Source: Xanthobacteraceae bacterium (GTDB taxonomy: Bacteria > Pseudomonadota > Alphaproteobacteria > Rhizobiales > Xanthobacteraceae). Taken from it: a DNA stretch of 46,828 nt. The notes under the pieces were generated by a model. That model was given only the letters and a program-made list of their open reading frames with translations. It ran no database searches and was not told the origin of the DNA. Of the stretch, positions 17,729-25,493 are shown one piece after another. The stretch covers positions 1 through 46,828 of the forward strand of contig JASHPW010000131.1 in assembly GCA_030037895.1 (NCBI GenBank), in the 5' to 3' direction. The translations under genes were made by a program, and so were the position numbers. The stretch's first letter is position 1. Each line of letters opens with the position of its first letter.

Positions 17729-18375
17729 ACTTGCGCGCCATCGTTGCTCGTCAGCACCGGCCATAGCGCCTGCACGCGGCGCCTGATGGTTCTCTCGTCC
17801 GGCACGACTCCAAACGTGCTGCCGAACCAGTCGAGCATATCGCGGATCAACTGGCCCTGGCTTGCCGGCATGCCCTGGTCGTGGACTCGGCGCGCGACCG
17901 CGCCCGCAAAAGCGTTCCAATCGTAACGGGCCGGTGCTCCGCCGCGGTTTTCTTCTCCTCGCAAAATCGGGGCTCGCGCCGCGCTCGAATCCTCTGCATG
18001 CGCGCCGAACAAACGATGCTCGCGCTCGAACCGCTCGACTTCAAGTCGAGCGATGACGACGCCGGAAGTCTTGAGCGGCACGCCATCGGGTGGATTTATG
18101 ATTCTTTCCCACCGGGCACTTGCCTGCCGCCGGAACTGTTGAACGCGGACGGTAGCTTTCTTGCTCGACCCTTTGCTGAACAGGTCGAACACGTCCTCGC
18201 CGCTAATTTCGACAAGGCCATGGACCGGCCTCTTCCATTTCGTCTCGACCAGGGGGAGCGCCGTAGACAGTGCGATTCGGCCGTCAATCGCCCAGCCGAC
18301 GATATCGATCGGTTGCACCGACCACCGGGCGGCGATCTCGGACACCGGATGGAAGAGTTTGGGCGGAAGTGGCAT
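17725..18375 (-). CDS. Phage/island-associated hypothetical protein
   Basis: This is a 216-residue protein I do not recognise by function. The N-terminal part (FHPVSEIAARWSVQPIDIVG) resembles a small DNA-binding helix-turn-helix used to sense genomic context. The C-terminal third contains DERTIRRRVQALWPVL, a pattern that could be a second helix-turn-helix. Similar proteins accompany integrases in rhizobial islands, but that is a memory-based impression. The gene begins 20 bp after the XRE regulator stop and is probably cotranscribed with the ImmA/XRE pair. The last 4 bp overlap the integrase end. Confidence 0.6.
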   Translation of the reverse strand: MPLPPKLFHPVSEIAARWSVQPIDIVGWAIDGRIALSTALPLVETKWKRPVHGLVEISGEDVFDLFSKGSSKKATVRVQQFRRQASARWERIINPPDGVPLKTSGVVIARLEVERFEREHRLFGAHAEDSSAARAPILRGEENRGGAPARYDWNAFAGAVARRVHDQGMPASQGQLIRDMLDWFGSTFGVVPDERTIRRRVQALWPVLTSNDGAQV

Positions 18376-18395
18376 TGACGCTCTCCGCTTGTCGA

Positions 18396-18674
18396 TCAGG
18401 TGTGTTGTCGCTCGCGGCGATAGAGCGCGACGACGCGACCGAGATCGTCGCGCATATCAGGCGGCAGGCGTTCGGCTTGGACGAATAGGTCATCGAGCCG
18501 AAGATCGAGGATGGCGGCGACGCGCTCGATGACTTCGTCGCGCGGGGGCTTCTCGTGCCCGCGCTCGATCCGGCTCCAATAGGCCGGCGACAGGCCAAGG
18601 CGTTCCGCGAATTCATTGAGGCCGTAGCCCAGCTCGTTGCGCCGCGCGCGAACGAGGCGTCCGAACGACATCAT
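18396..18674 (-). CDS. XRE-family helix-turn-helix regulator
   Basis: This is a 92-residue Cro/C1-type repressor. The HTH spans about residues 5-58 (FGRLVRARRNELGYGLNEFA, then ERLGLSPAYWSRIERG), followed by a helix with EVIERVAAILDLRLDDLF. It overlaps the ImmA-like gene by 4 bp (ATGA). In known mobile elements such as ICEBs1 an XRE repressor keeps the element silent and is cleaved by its ImmA partner after DNA damage. The same arrangement here suggests control of the rightward excision/replication train. Its operator may be the inverted repeat 19432-19451. Confidence 0.88.
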   Translation of the reverse strand: MMSFGRLVRARRNELGYGLNEFAERLGLSPAYWSRIERGHEKPPRDEVIERVAAILDLRLDDLFVQAERLPPDMRDDLGRVVALYRRERQHT

Positions 18675-19411
18675 CGCCTCCCGTCGTTGGCGCGCGGTCG
18701 GCCGATAAGCCCACCTTTCTTCAATCGCACAGCAATGAACGCGGGAGTGACGCCGAAAATCTCGGCGAGCGAATCAAGGAGCAAGTCGACCACCTCGGCG
18801 TTCGGATGGATATCAAGGAACGGAATGGGCAAGCCGTTCGGCGCCGAGCGCCAGCGGAATGGGATCTCCAATGCGCCGGCCTCCTTGGCCAGCGCGCGCG
18901 CCAAGCGATTGAGCGGCACCAGAAACGCTCCCATGAAGGTGTCGGCGCGCCATTCCGTCCAGTCGATCGGCCCGCCTTGAGCCGTCGCGGCACCGATGGA
19001 CGCTTGAAACGCCTTGCGGGATTTCCCGAGAACCGGAGGCATGTCGAAGATGGCGTGCGCAAGTTCGTGCACGGCGGTTGAACGGAAAACGCCGGGGCGA
19101 TCGGCGAGGCGCGGTCCGTTGACGCTGATCATCACCGTGTCGGGCGCGTCGGGATCGACATCGCAGATGCCGAGCGCTGGTTTCCCGAGGTCGTCCTCAA
19201 CCTCGTGCTCGATGTCCCAAGCAAGGCGAATCTGGCGGCCATTGACCACAAGGCGCTTGGTCTTCCGCGCGAGCTCATCGACTTCGACCGATTTGCCTCC
19301 CATGCCGAACAGCTGCCGGCGCAACGCCACGGCATATCTGGCGAGAGTTTCGCCGCTCATCCGAGCCGCCTCGCCGGTCGCGGTGACGGGATAATCGACC
19401 ACAATCGCCAT
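18671..19411 (-). CDS. ImmA/IrrE-family metallo-endopeptidase
   Basis: This 246-residue protein has the zinc-protease helix STAVHELAHAIFDMPP (HELAH near residues 113-117) and a downstream Glu in TEWRADTFMGAFLVP as third ligand, the usual ImmA/IrrE layout. The start at 19411 has AGGAG six bases upstream. Proteins of this family cleave partner XRE repressors, here encoded directly downstream with a 4-bp overlap. Its distance from the divergent excisionase-like gene (about 280 bp) leaves room for the regulatory promoters of both units. The rest of that gap holds the inverted repeat and no gene. Confidence 0.88.
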   Translation of the reverse strand: MAIVVDYPVTATGEAARMSGETLARYAVALRRQLFGMGGKSVEVDELARKTKRLVVNGRQIRLAWDIEHEVEDDLGKPALGICDVDPDAPDTVMISVNGPRLADRPGVFRSTAVHELAHAIFDMPPVLGKSRKAFQASIGAATAQGGPIDWTEWRADTFMGAFLVPLNRLARALAKEAGALEIPFRWRSAPNGLPIPFLDIHPNAEVVDLLLDSLAEIFGVTPAFIAVRLKKGGLIGRPRANDGRR

Positions 19412-19431
19412 GGGGTACTCCTGCCGAAGTC

Positions 19432-19451
19432 TGTTGCGGAAAAGCGCAACA
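19432..19451. promoter_or_regulatory. Inverted repeat upstream of the ImmA/XRE operon
   Basis: TGTTGCG (19432-19438) and CGCAACA (19445-19451) form a perfect 7-bp inverted repeat around a 6-bp spacer, 20 bp upstream of the immA-like start codon. Position and symmetry fit a repressor half-site pair, and the XRE protein of the operon is the obvious candidate to bind it. Only one clear copy was seen. Confidence 0.5.
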
Positions 19452-19693
19452 GCATAGTTCTTGATACGTTCTCGGGCGGCAGGAGTCGAGTCCTATTTTG
19501 AGGAGGTTCTGCCGGGCGGCATAACTTCCCCGAGGGGTCGAGCCGCAAGGCAGCACGTTCGCAATAAAGCCAAGTTATATCAGTGGTTTGATAGTTAAGT
19601 CGGCAATGTGCCTGGGTTGCGCCTCCCCCCGCACGCCGGAGCTATGGTTCGTTTGGCGGCGTGAGCAATCATCAACCGCGCGAACCACTGTCC

Positions 19694-19951
19694 ATGGATA
19701 ATCAACAGAACGAAAGCCCCGATCCGACGCCCCGCGTTTTGGACGGATGGGTAACCCGGAAGCAGGTGGCGGCGGAACTCAGCGTCTCGATCGACACCCT
19801 CCAGCGATGGCAGAACCGGCGCGATGGGCCGCCGTGTGTACGCGTCGGTCGCAAGGTTCTCTATCGCGCCGAGGCACTGCGTGAGTGGCTTCTTGGCCGC
19901 GAGCGCACGCCGGCCGCAGGCAAGCACGCGCGGCCGGGAGGCGCGCGATGA
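19694..19951 (+). CDS. Excisionase-like MerR/AlpA-type HTH protein
   Basis: From the ATG at 19694 this is an 85-residue protein (an in-frame GTG at 19661 adds 11). The core WVTRKQVAAELSVSIDTLQR, then WQNRRDGPPCVRVGRKVLYR is the winged helix of excisionase/AlpA regulators (PPxxRVGRxxxYR). Such small proteins direct integrase toward excision or switch on element genes. It is the first gene of the rightward train and overlaps the next gene by 4 bp, divergent from the ImmA/XRE switch. Confidence 0.8.
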   Translation: MDNQQNESPDPTPRVLDGWVTRKQVAAELSVSIDTLQRWQNRRDGPPCVRVGRKVLYRAEALREWLLGRERTPAAGKHARPGGAR

Positions 19952-20217
19952 GCGCGGCCCTGCGCGTCACCGGCCGCCGCGAAGCGCGGGCGCTTGCGGC
20001 CAACGCCGTGTTGCTCTCGTTCTTTGAGCGATTTGGCAAGCTGCCGAATCCCGACGATCGGCTCTGGCGACTCGATCCGTTCGAACTGCTCGAGCTCGTC
20101 GGTGAAATCGAGCTCAAGCTCGGGGCCGCATTCCGCGACGCCGACATCGAATTCCTCGAACAACCGAGCGACCTGATCGAGCGCGGAGCCTCAGTTCTGT
20201 TGAGGGCATGCCGATGA
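19948..20217 (+). CDS. Small phage-type hypothetical protein
   Basis: This is an 89-residue protein that starts at the ATGA overlap with the upstream excisionase-like gene and ends in another 4-bp overlap with the nuclease gene. The overlaps at both ends are the main evidence that it is real. It is helix-rich, with an acidic middle (LELVGEIELKLGAAFRDADI). No family is recognised. Confidence 0.65.
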   Translation: MSAALRVTGRREARALAANAVLLSFFERFGKLPNPDDRLWRLDPFELLELVGEIELKLGAAFRDADIEFLEQPSDLIERGASVLLRACR

Positions 20218-20996
20218 ACGCGTCACCGTTCGACCGTCACGGCATCGAGCACCTGTCCGCGTCGTCGCTCAACGTATGGGCCGCGCAGCCGGCGTTGTGG
20301 ATCATGGAGCGGCTTCTCGGCCGCCGCACGCCCGCCGGCATTACGGCCGCGCGTGGCAAGGCCGTCGAGCACGGAGTGCACCTCGGTCTCAGCAATCCGC
20401 GCCTGTCGATCGAGGAGTGCATCGACGGCGCCGAGCGCGAGTTCATCCGCCAAACCGCCTTGAGCGCTGATCCGCGGCGCGAGGAGGAGCGCAAGAAACT
20501 GGCCGGCTGGGTGCGCGGCGCGCTCGCCGAGCTCCGGCAGTACGGCACGCCCGATGGGTATCAGGAAAAAATCGAGGTCCGGCTTGACGATGTCGCTGTG
20601 CCGCTGGTCGGCTACATCGATTGGCGTTTTTCCGATCATGGCTTGATCGTTGACCTCAAGACGACCGAGCGCTTCCCGTCGCAGATCGGCGACGCGCATG
20701 GCCGTCAGGGTGCCGTGTATGCGTCCGCGCACGGCTACTTCGGCATGCGGTTCGCCTATGCGAAGCCGGCACCGGGCAAGACCGATCCGCGCCAAGTCAC
20801 CGTCTATGAAATGTCCGGCGATGACCTGCGCCGCCACCTCGCCGCGCTGCGCGCGATCGCGCTCTCGCTCGGTCGCTTCCTCGCGGTGTCGAACGACCCG
20901 CGGGAGCTGGCTGGCCTAATCGTCCCCGACTTCGATTCGTTCTGGTGGTCCGAACCGGCCGCGCGCGCGGCGGGCCGCGACGTTTTTGGCTTCTGA
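20214..20996 (+). CDS. PD-(D/E)XK nuclease-superfamily protein (RecB/Cas4-like exonuclease)
   Basis: This 260-residue protein opens HLSASSLNVWAAQPALWIME, the S-x-S/L-N-x-W opening shared by RecB-like and Cas4-like nuclease domains. The catalytic core is GYIDWRFSDHGLIVDLKTTE (about residues 140-159), which supplies the Asp and the DxK of the PD-(D/E)XK motif. A conserved QGAVYASA helix follows. Phages use such enzymes as recombination exonucleases paired with an annealing protein or SSB. The next gene (21028-21657) may be that partner. Start at the ATGA overlap (20214); an alternative ATG lies at 20208. Confidence 0.82.
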   Translation: MNASPFDRHGIEHLSASSLNVWAAQPALWIMERLLGRRTPAGITAARGKAVEHGVHLGLSNPRLSIEECIDGAEREFIRQTALSADPRREEERKKLAGWVRGALAELRQYGTPDGYQEKIEVRLDDVAVPLVGYIDWRFSDHGLIVDLKTTERFPSQIGDAHGRQGAVYASAHGYFGMRFAYAKPAPGKTDPRQVTVYEMSGDDLRRHLAALRAIALSLGRFLAVSNDPRELAGLIVPDFDSFWWSEPAARAAGRDVFGF

Positions 20997-21027
20997 AAAC
21001 AACTCTCAACTTGAAAGGAGAAACGCA

Positions 21028-21657
21028 ATGGGTCTCAACATCGGTGGTTCTGGCATCATCAAGCCTTATGTCAAATACAATGCCAAGGCGGACAAGTGGT
21101 TCGTGCGCTCGCCCGAGGGCGGCGACCAGGAGATCGTGCGCCCGACTTTCCTGCTCGATCTAAAAAATATCCGCACTGGCTGGCTCCGTTTCCGCGAAGG
21201 CCAAGCGCCAGAGCGCGTCATAGACCCGTCGCTCGACCGTGCGGCGCCGAGCCCGGCCGAGGATTTCAAGCGCGGCTTCGTCGTGACCGCGTTCAGTCCG
21301 AAATTCTTTGGCGGCGCAGTCGAGTTCTCGTCGGCATCGATCCACCTATCGAACGCCGTCCGCGAACTCTATGCGGCGTTCGAGGAGCAGGGCGCCAAAG
21401 CGGAAAACCGCGGCAAGGTGCCGGTCGTTGCTTGCGCCGGCTCCGAACCGATGAAGGACAAGTATGGGACCAACTATCGGCCGCGCCTTGAAATCGTGAA
21501 ATGGGTCGATCGTCCGGGCGAGATGGCTGACGAAAGCCCGGTGGAAGCTGCCGATGTGTGGAAGGGCGGCGCGCCGGCGGCATCGAAGCCGGCTCAGCAC
21601 GTCGCGCCGCCGCCAGCAAAGCCCGCGGCCGAGACTCTCGCCGAACCGCTGTTCTGA
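21028..21657 (+). CDS. Phage-type protein, possible ssDNA-binding partner of the nuclease
   Basis: This is a 209-residue protein from the ATG at 21028, which has GAAAGGAG nine bases upstream. An earlier in-frame start at 20986 overlaps the nuclease. The N-terminal half is beta-rich (IIKPYVKYNAKADKWFVRSP), and the C-terminus is Pro/Ala-rich and ends in an acidic/hydrophobic tip (ETLAEPLF). A flexible tail with that kind of tip is a common design of phage single-strand binding proteins. Its place between the exonuclease and the primase-helicase supports that role. I cannot assign a named family. Confidence 0.6.
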   Translation: MGLNIGGSGIIKPYVKYNAKADKWFVRSPEGGDQEIVRPTFLLDLKNIRTGWLRFREGQAPERVIDPSLDRAAPSPAEDFKRGFVVTAFSPKFFGGAVEFSSASIHLSNAVRELYAAFEEQGAKAENRGKVPVVACAGSEPMKDKYGTNYRPRLEIVKWVDRPGEMADESPVEAADVWKGGAPAASKPAQHVAPPPAKPAAETLAEPLF

Positions 21658-21711
21658 TCCGCGACGGGCAAGCGGTTCCCTCTGCTCGCCGCTAATCCTC
21701 CGATCGGCGCG

Positions 21712-23883
21712 ATGGAAAAGTCGAACGTCCAGCCCATGATCGAGCCCGACGCTGAGCAGATGCGCCGCCATGTGGCGCATCTGTTCGCGGGCTGGCTCGA
21801 TGGCTGCCACGAGGGCCGCATCGAGCTCGCCTGGACCGATGGCCGCGACGGGCGATTGCGCCACGCGGCGATCTTCGGGTCGGATGCGCTGGACGAATTG
21901 GTCGCGCGCGCCGTCGCCGAAAATCGCAAGCCGGGCCAAAATCTCTACATCGGGCAGGCGCTGCGCAAGCCCGACACTCCGCCCTTCGGCCGCTGCAAGG
22001 ACGAGGATTTCCTCGCACTGCCAGCCTTTTACGTCGACATCGACGACGACGTAACTGCCACCGCCACGATCAACTATCGCCATCGCGGCTGCCCGCCGAC
22101 TGCGGTGGTGGTCACCGGCCGCAAGCCGCACGTGCGCGCGCAAATGCTATGGCGGCTCCAAGCGCCCGAACGCGACGTGCTTGCCTGCCGTGCGCAGAAC
22201 CTCGCGCTGGCCGAGGCGCTCGGCGGTGATCCGCGCGTTGTCAATCCAAGCCGCGTCATGCGGCTTGGCGGCTCGATCGCCTGGCCCGTGAAGGAAGGCC
22301 GGGTGATCGAACGCACCGAGTTTCTGACCTTCGACGATGGACGGCCAAAAACCTATTTGCGCGAGCAAATCGCTAGAGCCTTTCCGCCGGCAGCGGTGCA
22401 GCCCTTGTTCAATTCAACGTCGGCGCCAACGCAAGAAATAAGCGCAATCGATTCGACGATGCGCCCGAGCTTGCAAATCGGTTCCTCCATTGTCTCGGTG
22501 GATTCCTGCCTCGGGCGCATCCGCGCCGGCGATCACTGGCATGACAATTTGGTCCGCCTCGCCGGCCATTGGATTGCCCGCGGTTGGTCCGATGCCGAAA
22601 TCCTTATCGCCGCCGAGGCGCTGACGCTGCCGGGTTACACCATCGTCCAGACCCGGCGCGAAGTCGGTGCGATGATCGCCGGTGGTCGTCGCAAATGGGG
22701 CATCGAAAATCCCGACCACGCTATTGATGAGGCGGCGGCCTCGACAATCGATCTCATGGCGTGGACTGCCGACCGCTACGCCGGCGAAGCGAGGCCGATC
22801 CAATGGCTGTGCCGCGGCACCATCCCACTCGGCATCGCCGCGCTGCTCGCCGCCATGGGCGGCCTGGGCAAAAGCTATCTCGGTCTTGATCTTGCGCTTC
22901 ACATCGCCGCCGGCGTCGCCGGCCTTGAACAGCCGCGAAAAATTCTCGGTGGCCGCATCGATGTTGAAGGCACTGCCGCCATTGTCACGGCCGAAGACAG
23001 TTTTGATGCTGTGCATCGGCGGCTCAATCGGATCGATCCGACCTGCCGGCGAATGCGGCATCCGCAACGCTTGATCATCCTGCCGTTGCCGGACGCCGGC
23101 GGCGCGCGCCCGCTGATCGCCACGAATGGCAAGACGCTGGCCCGGACGCCGTTCTTCAATGACCTCAAACAGCAGCTCTTGCGTCTTCCGGACCTGCGGC
23201 TCGTCGTCATCGACCCGTTGCAGGCGTTCGTCCTCGCCGACGTGAATGCCGATCCGGCCGCCGCGCAGTTTCTCTGGTCGGCCATGGCGGAGATCGCTGC
23301 CGAAACCGGCGCCACCGTCCTGCTCACCCATCACATGCGCAAAGACGGCATGCTCCGCATTGCGGACGCCGACGACGCACGCGAAGCGATCCGCGGCACC
23401 ACCGCATTGGTGGATGGCGCCCGCCTCGCCTACGCGCTCTGGCGCCTCGACGAGGAAACAGCGCGGCCGATCTGCAACACGCTCCAGATCCCGTTCACGC
23501 GCGGTTGCATTGTGCGCGGCGCGGTGGTCAAGGCGAACGATGAAGCCGACCACGATGCGCACACCTACGTCCGCCAGGAGAGCGGGCTTCTCGCCCAGCT
23601 CGAGATGGAGCCCGGTACTGCTTCCGAGCCGGAGTTCACGATCGCGCACGCGCGCGAGGTGCTGAAAGAAATCGACCGGCGCTTCGAAGCCGGCATGCCG
23701 TTCTCGCACTCGCCGCGCGGCGGCCCGCGCTACCTCGGCCACTACCTCGTCCAGCACGCGAAGATGAACCGCAAGGCCGCCGACAAGCTCGTAGCGGATT
23801 GGCTCAACAACGGCGTGCTGACCATCGAGGCGAGCAATCGAAAGACCAAGCTGAGCGGCCTGCGGGTGCTGCAATGGCTCTGA
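21712..23883 (+). CDS. Primase-helicase (AEP-like primase plus RepA-type RecA ATPase)
   Basis: At 723 residues this has two domains. The N-terminal part (about 1-230) contains FYVDIDDDVTATATI (DxD) and a later RVMRLGGSIAWPVK region, matching archaeo-eukaryotic-type primases of plasmid and phage replication proteins. The C-terminal part (about 340-620) is a RepA/DnaB-like RecA ATPase with Walker A AAMGGLGKSYLGLDLALHIA, Walker B RLVVIDPLQAF and TVLLTHHMRK. It would start and unwind the element's DNA after excision. The GC-rich antisense reading frame (22414-23874) is a shadow. Confidence 0.85.
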   Translation: MEKSNVQPMIEPDAEQMRRHVAHLFAGWLDGCHEGRIELAWTDGRDGRLRHAAIFGSDALDELVARAVAENRKPGQNLYIGQALRKPDTPPFGRCKDEDFLALPAFYVDIDDDVTATATINYRHRGCPPTAVVVTGRKPHVRAQMLWRLQAPERDVLACRAQNLALAEALGGDPRVVNPSRVMRLGGSIAWPVKEGRVIERTEFLTFDDGRPKTYLREQIARAFPPAAVQPLFNSTSAPTQEISAIDSTMRPSLQIGSSIVSVDSCLGRIRAGDHWHDNLVRLAGHWIARGWSDAEILIAAEALTLPGYTIVQTRREVGAMIAGGRRKWGIENPDHAIDEAAASTIDLMAWTADRYAGEARPIQWLCRGTIPLGIAALLAAMGGLGKSYLGLDLALHIAAGVAGLEQPRKILGGRIDVEGTAAIVTAEDSFDAVHRRLNRIDPTCRRMRHPQRLIILPLPDAGGARPLIATNGKTLARTPFFNDLKQQLLRLPDLRLVVIDPLQAFVLADVNADPAAAQFLWSAMAEIAAETGATVLLTHHMRKDGMLRIADADDAREAIRGTTALVDGARLAYALWRLDEETARPICNTLQIPFTRGCIVRGAVVKANDEADHDAHTYVRQESGLLAQLEMEPGTASEPEFTIAHAREVLKEIDRRFEAGMPFSHSPRGGPRYLGHYLVQHAKMNRKAADKLVADWLNNGVLTIEASNRKTKLSGLRVLQWL

Positions 23884-23966
23884 AACGGCGGCGGAGACGG
23901 CGGAGACGGGTCAGCCAAGTCATTGATTCTGCTTGGCGGAGAAGAAAGCGGAGACGCGGAGACACC

Positions 23967-24086
23967 ATGGCTAACTCATTGAAAATGAAGCGGCGACAGG
24001 CGGAAAAGAAAATCCCCCACACCCCCTACGCGCGTGCGCGAGGTAGCGCCTCGCGCCGCGCGTTGCGTCTCGGGTGCCCGCAATGA
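23967..24086 (+). CDS. Small basic ORF between replication genes
   Basis: A 39-codon frame starts MANSLKMKRRQAEKKIPHTP and overlaps the next gene's ATG by 4 bp (ATGA). A GGAGACACC lies just upstream as a plausible ribosome site. The coupling overlap is the only support, and an in-frame ATG at 23874 would add 31 arginine-rich residues. Nothing like it is known to me. It may be a leader peptide or spurious. Confidence 0.35.
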   Translation: MANSLKMKRRQAEKKIPHTPYARARGSASRRALRLGCPQ

Positions 24087-24634
24087 CTCGCGCATTGAGG
24101 CTGAGCCCGGCGGGCGAAGCGATGGCGCCCTCCGCCTATCGCATTCGCTCGATGGTCGATGGCCTCGACCAAATCGCGCTGGCCATGGATCGCAAGTGGG
24201 GCGTCGGTCGTCTGCGGCTTCTGGTTTCGGATTTCCTGCGCGCAAAATTCGACGAGCAGAAAGATCGCCTCGACGCAGCGCTCCAATCCGGCGAGGAGCG
24301 CTATGTCGCGCCTCAGGTCGAAGGCATGCGGCGCGCCTGGGCAGCGCTTGACCGCGCCGCTCACGAGTCGGGCGAAAAGCCGCTCGCGCCGCAGGTATGG
24401 GAGTGCGTGCTGCCGTCAACGGGCGAAGTGATCTCGCTCGTGCGCAGCGTCGAGGAAGCGCACCACGTCGCGCGCGAAGGCCGCGTCTTCAGCGTCGCCG
24501 AGGTCGCAATCCTGATCGAGGCGCTCGGCGACGGCGTTCTCGACATCAAACAAAAATTCCCCGGCGCCGCAGTCACCGGCATTCGCAGCAAGCCCAGCAT
24601 CGACTGGGAAACCGGCGACGAGATTCCCTTCTGA
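24083..24634 (+). CDS. Phage-type hypothetical protein
   Basis: This is a 183-residue protein from the ATG at 24083 (a GTG at 24074 is also in frame). It is mainly helical with an acidic C-terminus (IDWETGDEIPF). The middle includes ALDRAAHESGEKPLAPQVWE and SVEEAHHVAREG. No recognised domain. It is tightly placed between the primase-helicase and the RuvC-like resolvase, so a replication or recombination role is likely by position only. Confidence 0.6.
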   Translation: MTRALRLSPAGEAMAPSAYRIRSMVDGLDQIALAMDRKWGVGRLRLLVSDFLRAKFDEQKDRLDAALQSGEERYVAPQVEGMRRAWAALDRAAHESGEKPLAPQVWECVLPSTGEVISLVRSVEEAHHVAREGRVFSVAEVAILIEALGDGVLDIKQKFPGAAVTGIRSKPSIDWETGDEIPF

Positions 24635-24648
24635 ACGAGGAGACCTTG

Positions 24649-25179
24649 ATGCTCTCGACAAGTTCGTCTGCCGTGCATGCCAACACCATCCCGCCGCTGG
24701 TCGGGCTCGCCTCGCGCTCAATCCTGTCGCTCGACCTCGGCACCACCACTGGCTGGGCCATGAAGCTTGGCGGCGGCGTCATCGAGAGCGGCACCGTCTT
24801 GTTTCGGCCAAGCCGCTACGACGGCGGCGGCATGCGCTACGTGCGCTTTCGCAGCTGGCTCGCAAACGTCGCCTCCGACGCGTCGGGACTCGAAGCAATC
24901 TACTTCGAAGAGGTTCGACGCCATCTCGGCACCGATGCGGCGCATCTCTACGGCGGCTTTCTCGCAACCCTCACTGCCTGGTGCGAGCAGAACGCGATTC
25001 CCTACGAAGGCGTCCCGGTCGGAACGATAAAGCGGTACATCGCCGGCAGGGGCAATGCCGACAAGGCCACGGTGATCGAAGCGGTCCGCGCCCGCGGCTT
25101 CAAGCCCGCCGACGATAACGAAGCCGACGCCATCGCGATCCTGCTCTGGGCGATCGACACCCATGGGGGCGTGCGATGA
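24649..25179 (+). CDS. RuvC-like Holliday junction resolvase / crossover endonuclease
   Basis: This is a 176-residue protein. The RNase H-fold catalytic acids are visible in order: ILSLDLGTTTGWAM (first Asp, about residue 30), YFEEVRRHLGTDAAHLYGG (Glu), and ADDNEADAIAILLWAI (final acidic pair near the C-terminus). The linking helix VPVGTIKRYIAGRGNADKAT matches phage RuvC-like resolvases. It would cut branched recombination or replication intermediates. It starts 14 bp after the preceding gene and overlaps the next by 4 bp. Confidence 0.82.
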   Translation: MLSTSSSAVHANTIPPLVGLASRSILSLDLGTTTGWAMKLGGGVIESGTVLFRPSRYDGGGMRYVRFRSWLANVASDASGLEAIYFEEVRRHLGTDAAHLYGGFLATLTAWCEQNAIPYEGVPVGTIKRYIAGRGNADKATVIEAVRARGFKPADDNEADAIAILLWAIDTHGGVR

Positions 25180-25493
25180 CGCGCGCGCGGCTGCCTGAGC
25201 GACGGCCGAATTTCACGACCCAGATCGAATACGAAAACCGCGCCTATTCGGTCACCTTGGGATTCGATGTTCGCAGCAACCGCGTTGCCGAAGTGTTCAC
25301 GCACGGCGCCAAGGTTGGCTCCGGCATGGACCGTCTGATCGATGATGTGTGCGTCGCGCTCTCGCTCCTCCTCCAGCACGGCGTTGACCCCGCGCCTCTC
25401 GCCGCAAGCATGGGACGGCTCGGCGACGGCAAGTCGCCGGCGTCGATTATCGGCGCCCTCGCGGACCTGATTGCGCGCGAGGTTCAGCCATGA
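25176..25493 (+). CDS. Phage-type small protein with TSCPD-like domain
   Basis: This is a 105-residue protein containing AEVFTHGAKVGSGMDRLIDD, VCVALSLLLQHGVDP and ASMGR, which resemble the TSCPD domain found at the end of vitamin-B12-dependent ribonucleotide reductases and as stand-alone phage proteins. A role with nucleotide metabolism is possible but unproven. It closes the replication train, and its stop overlaps the ATG of the tail gene by 4 bp. That overlap is curious because the tail gene appears to have lost its own beginning. Confidence 0.6.
   Translation: MTRARLPERRPNFTTQIEYENRAYSVTLGFDVRSNRVAEVFTHGAKVGSGMDRLIDDVCVALSLLLQHGVDPAPLAASMGRLGDGKSPASIIGALADLIAREVQP

Noticed and set aside
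22414-23874. Minus-strand 486-codon frame opposite the primase-helicase
   Set aside because: Antisense to a clear two-domain protein, with no recognisable motif and the His/Asp/Arg/Ala bias typical of shadows in this GC content.
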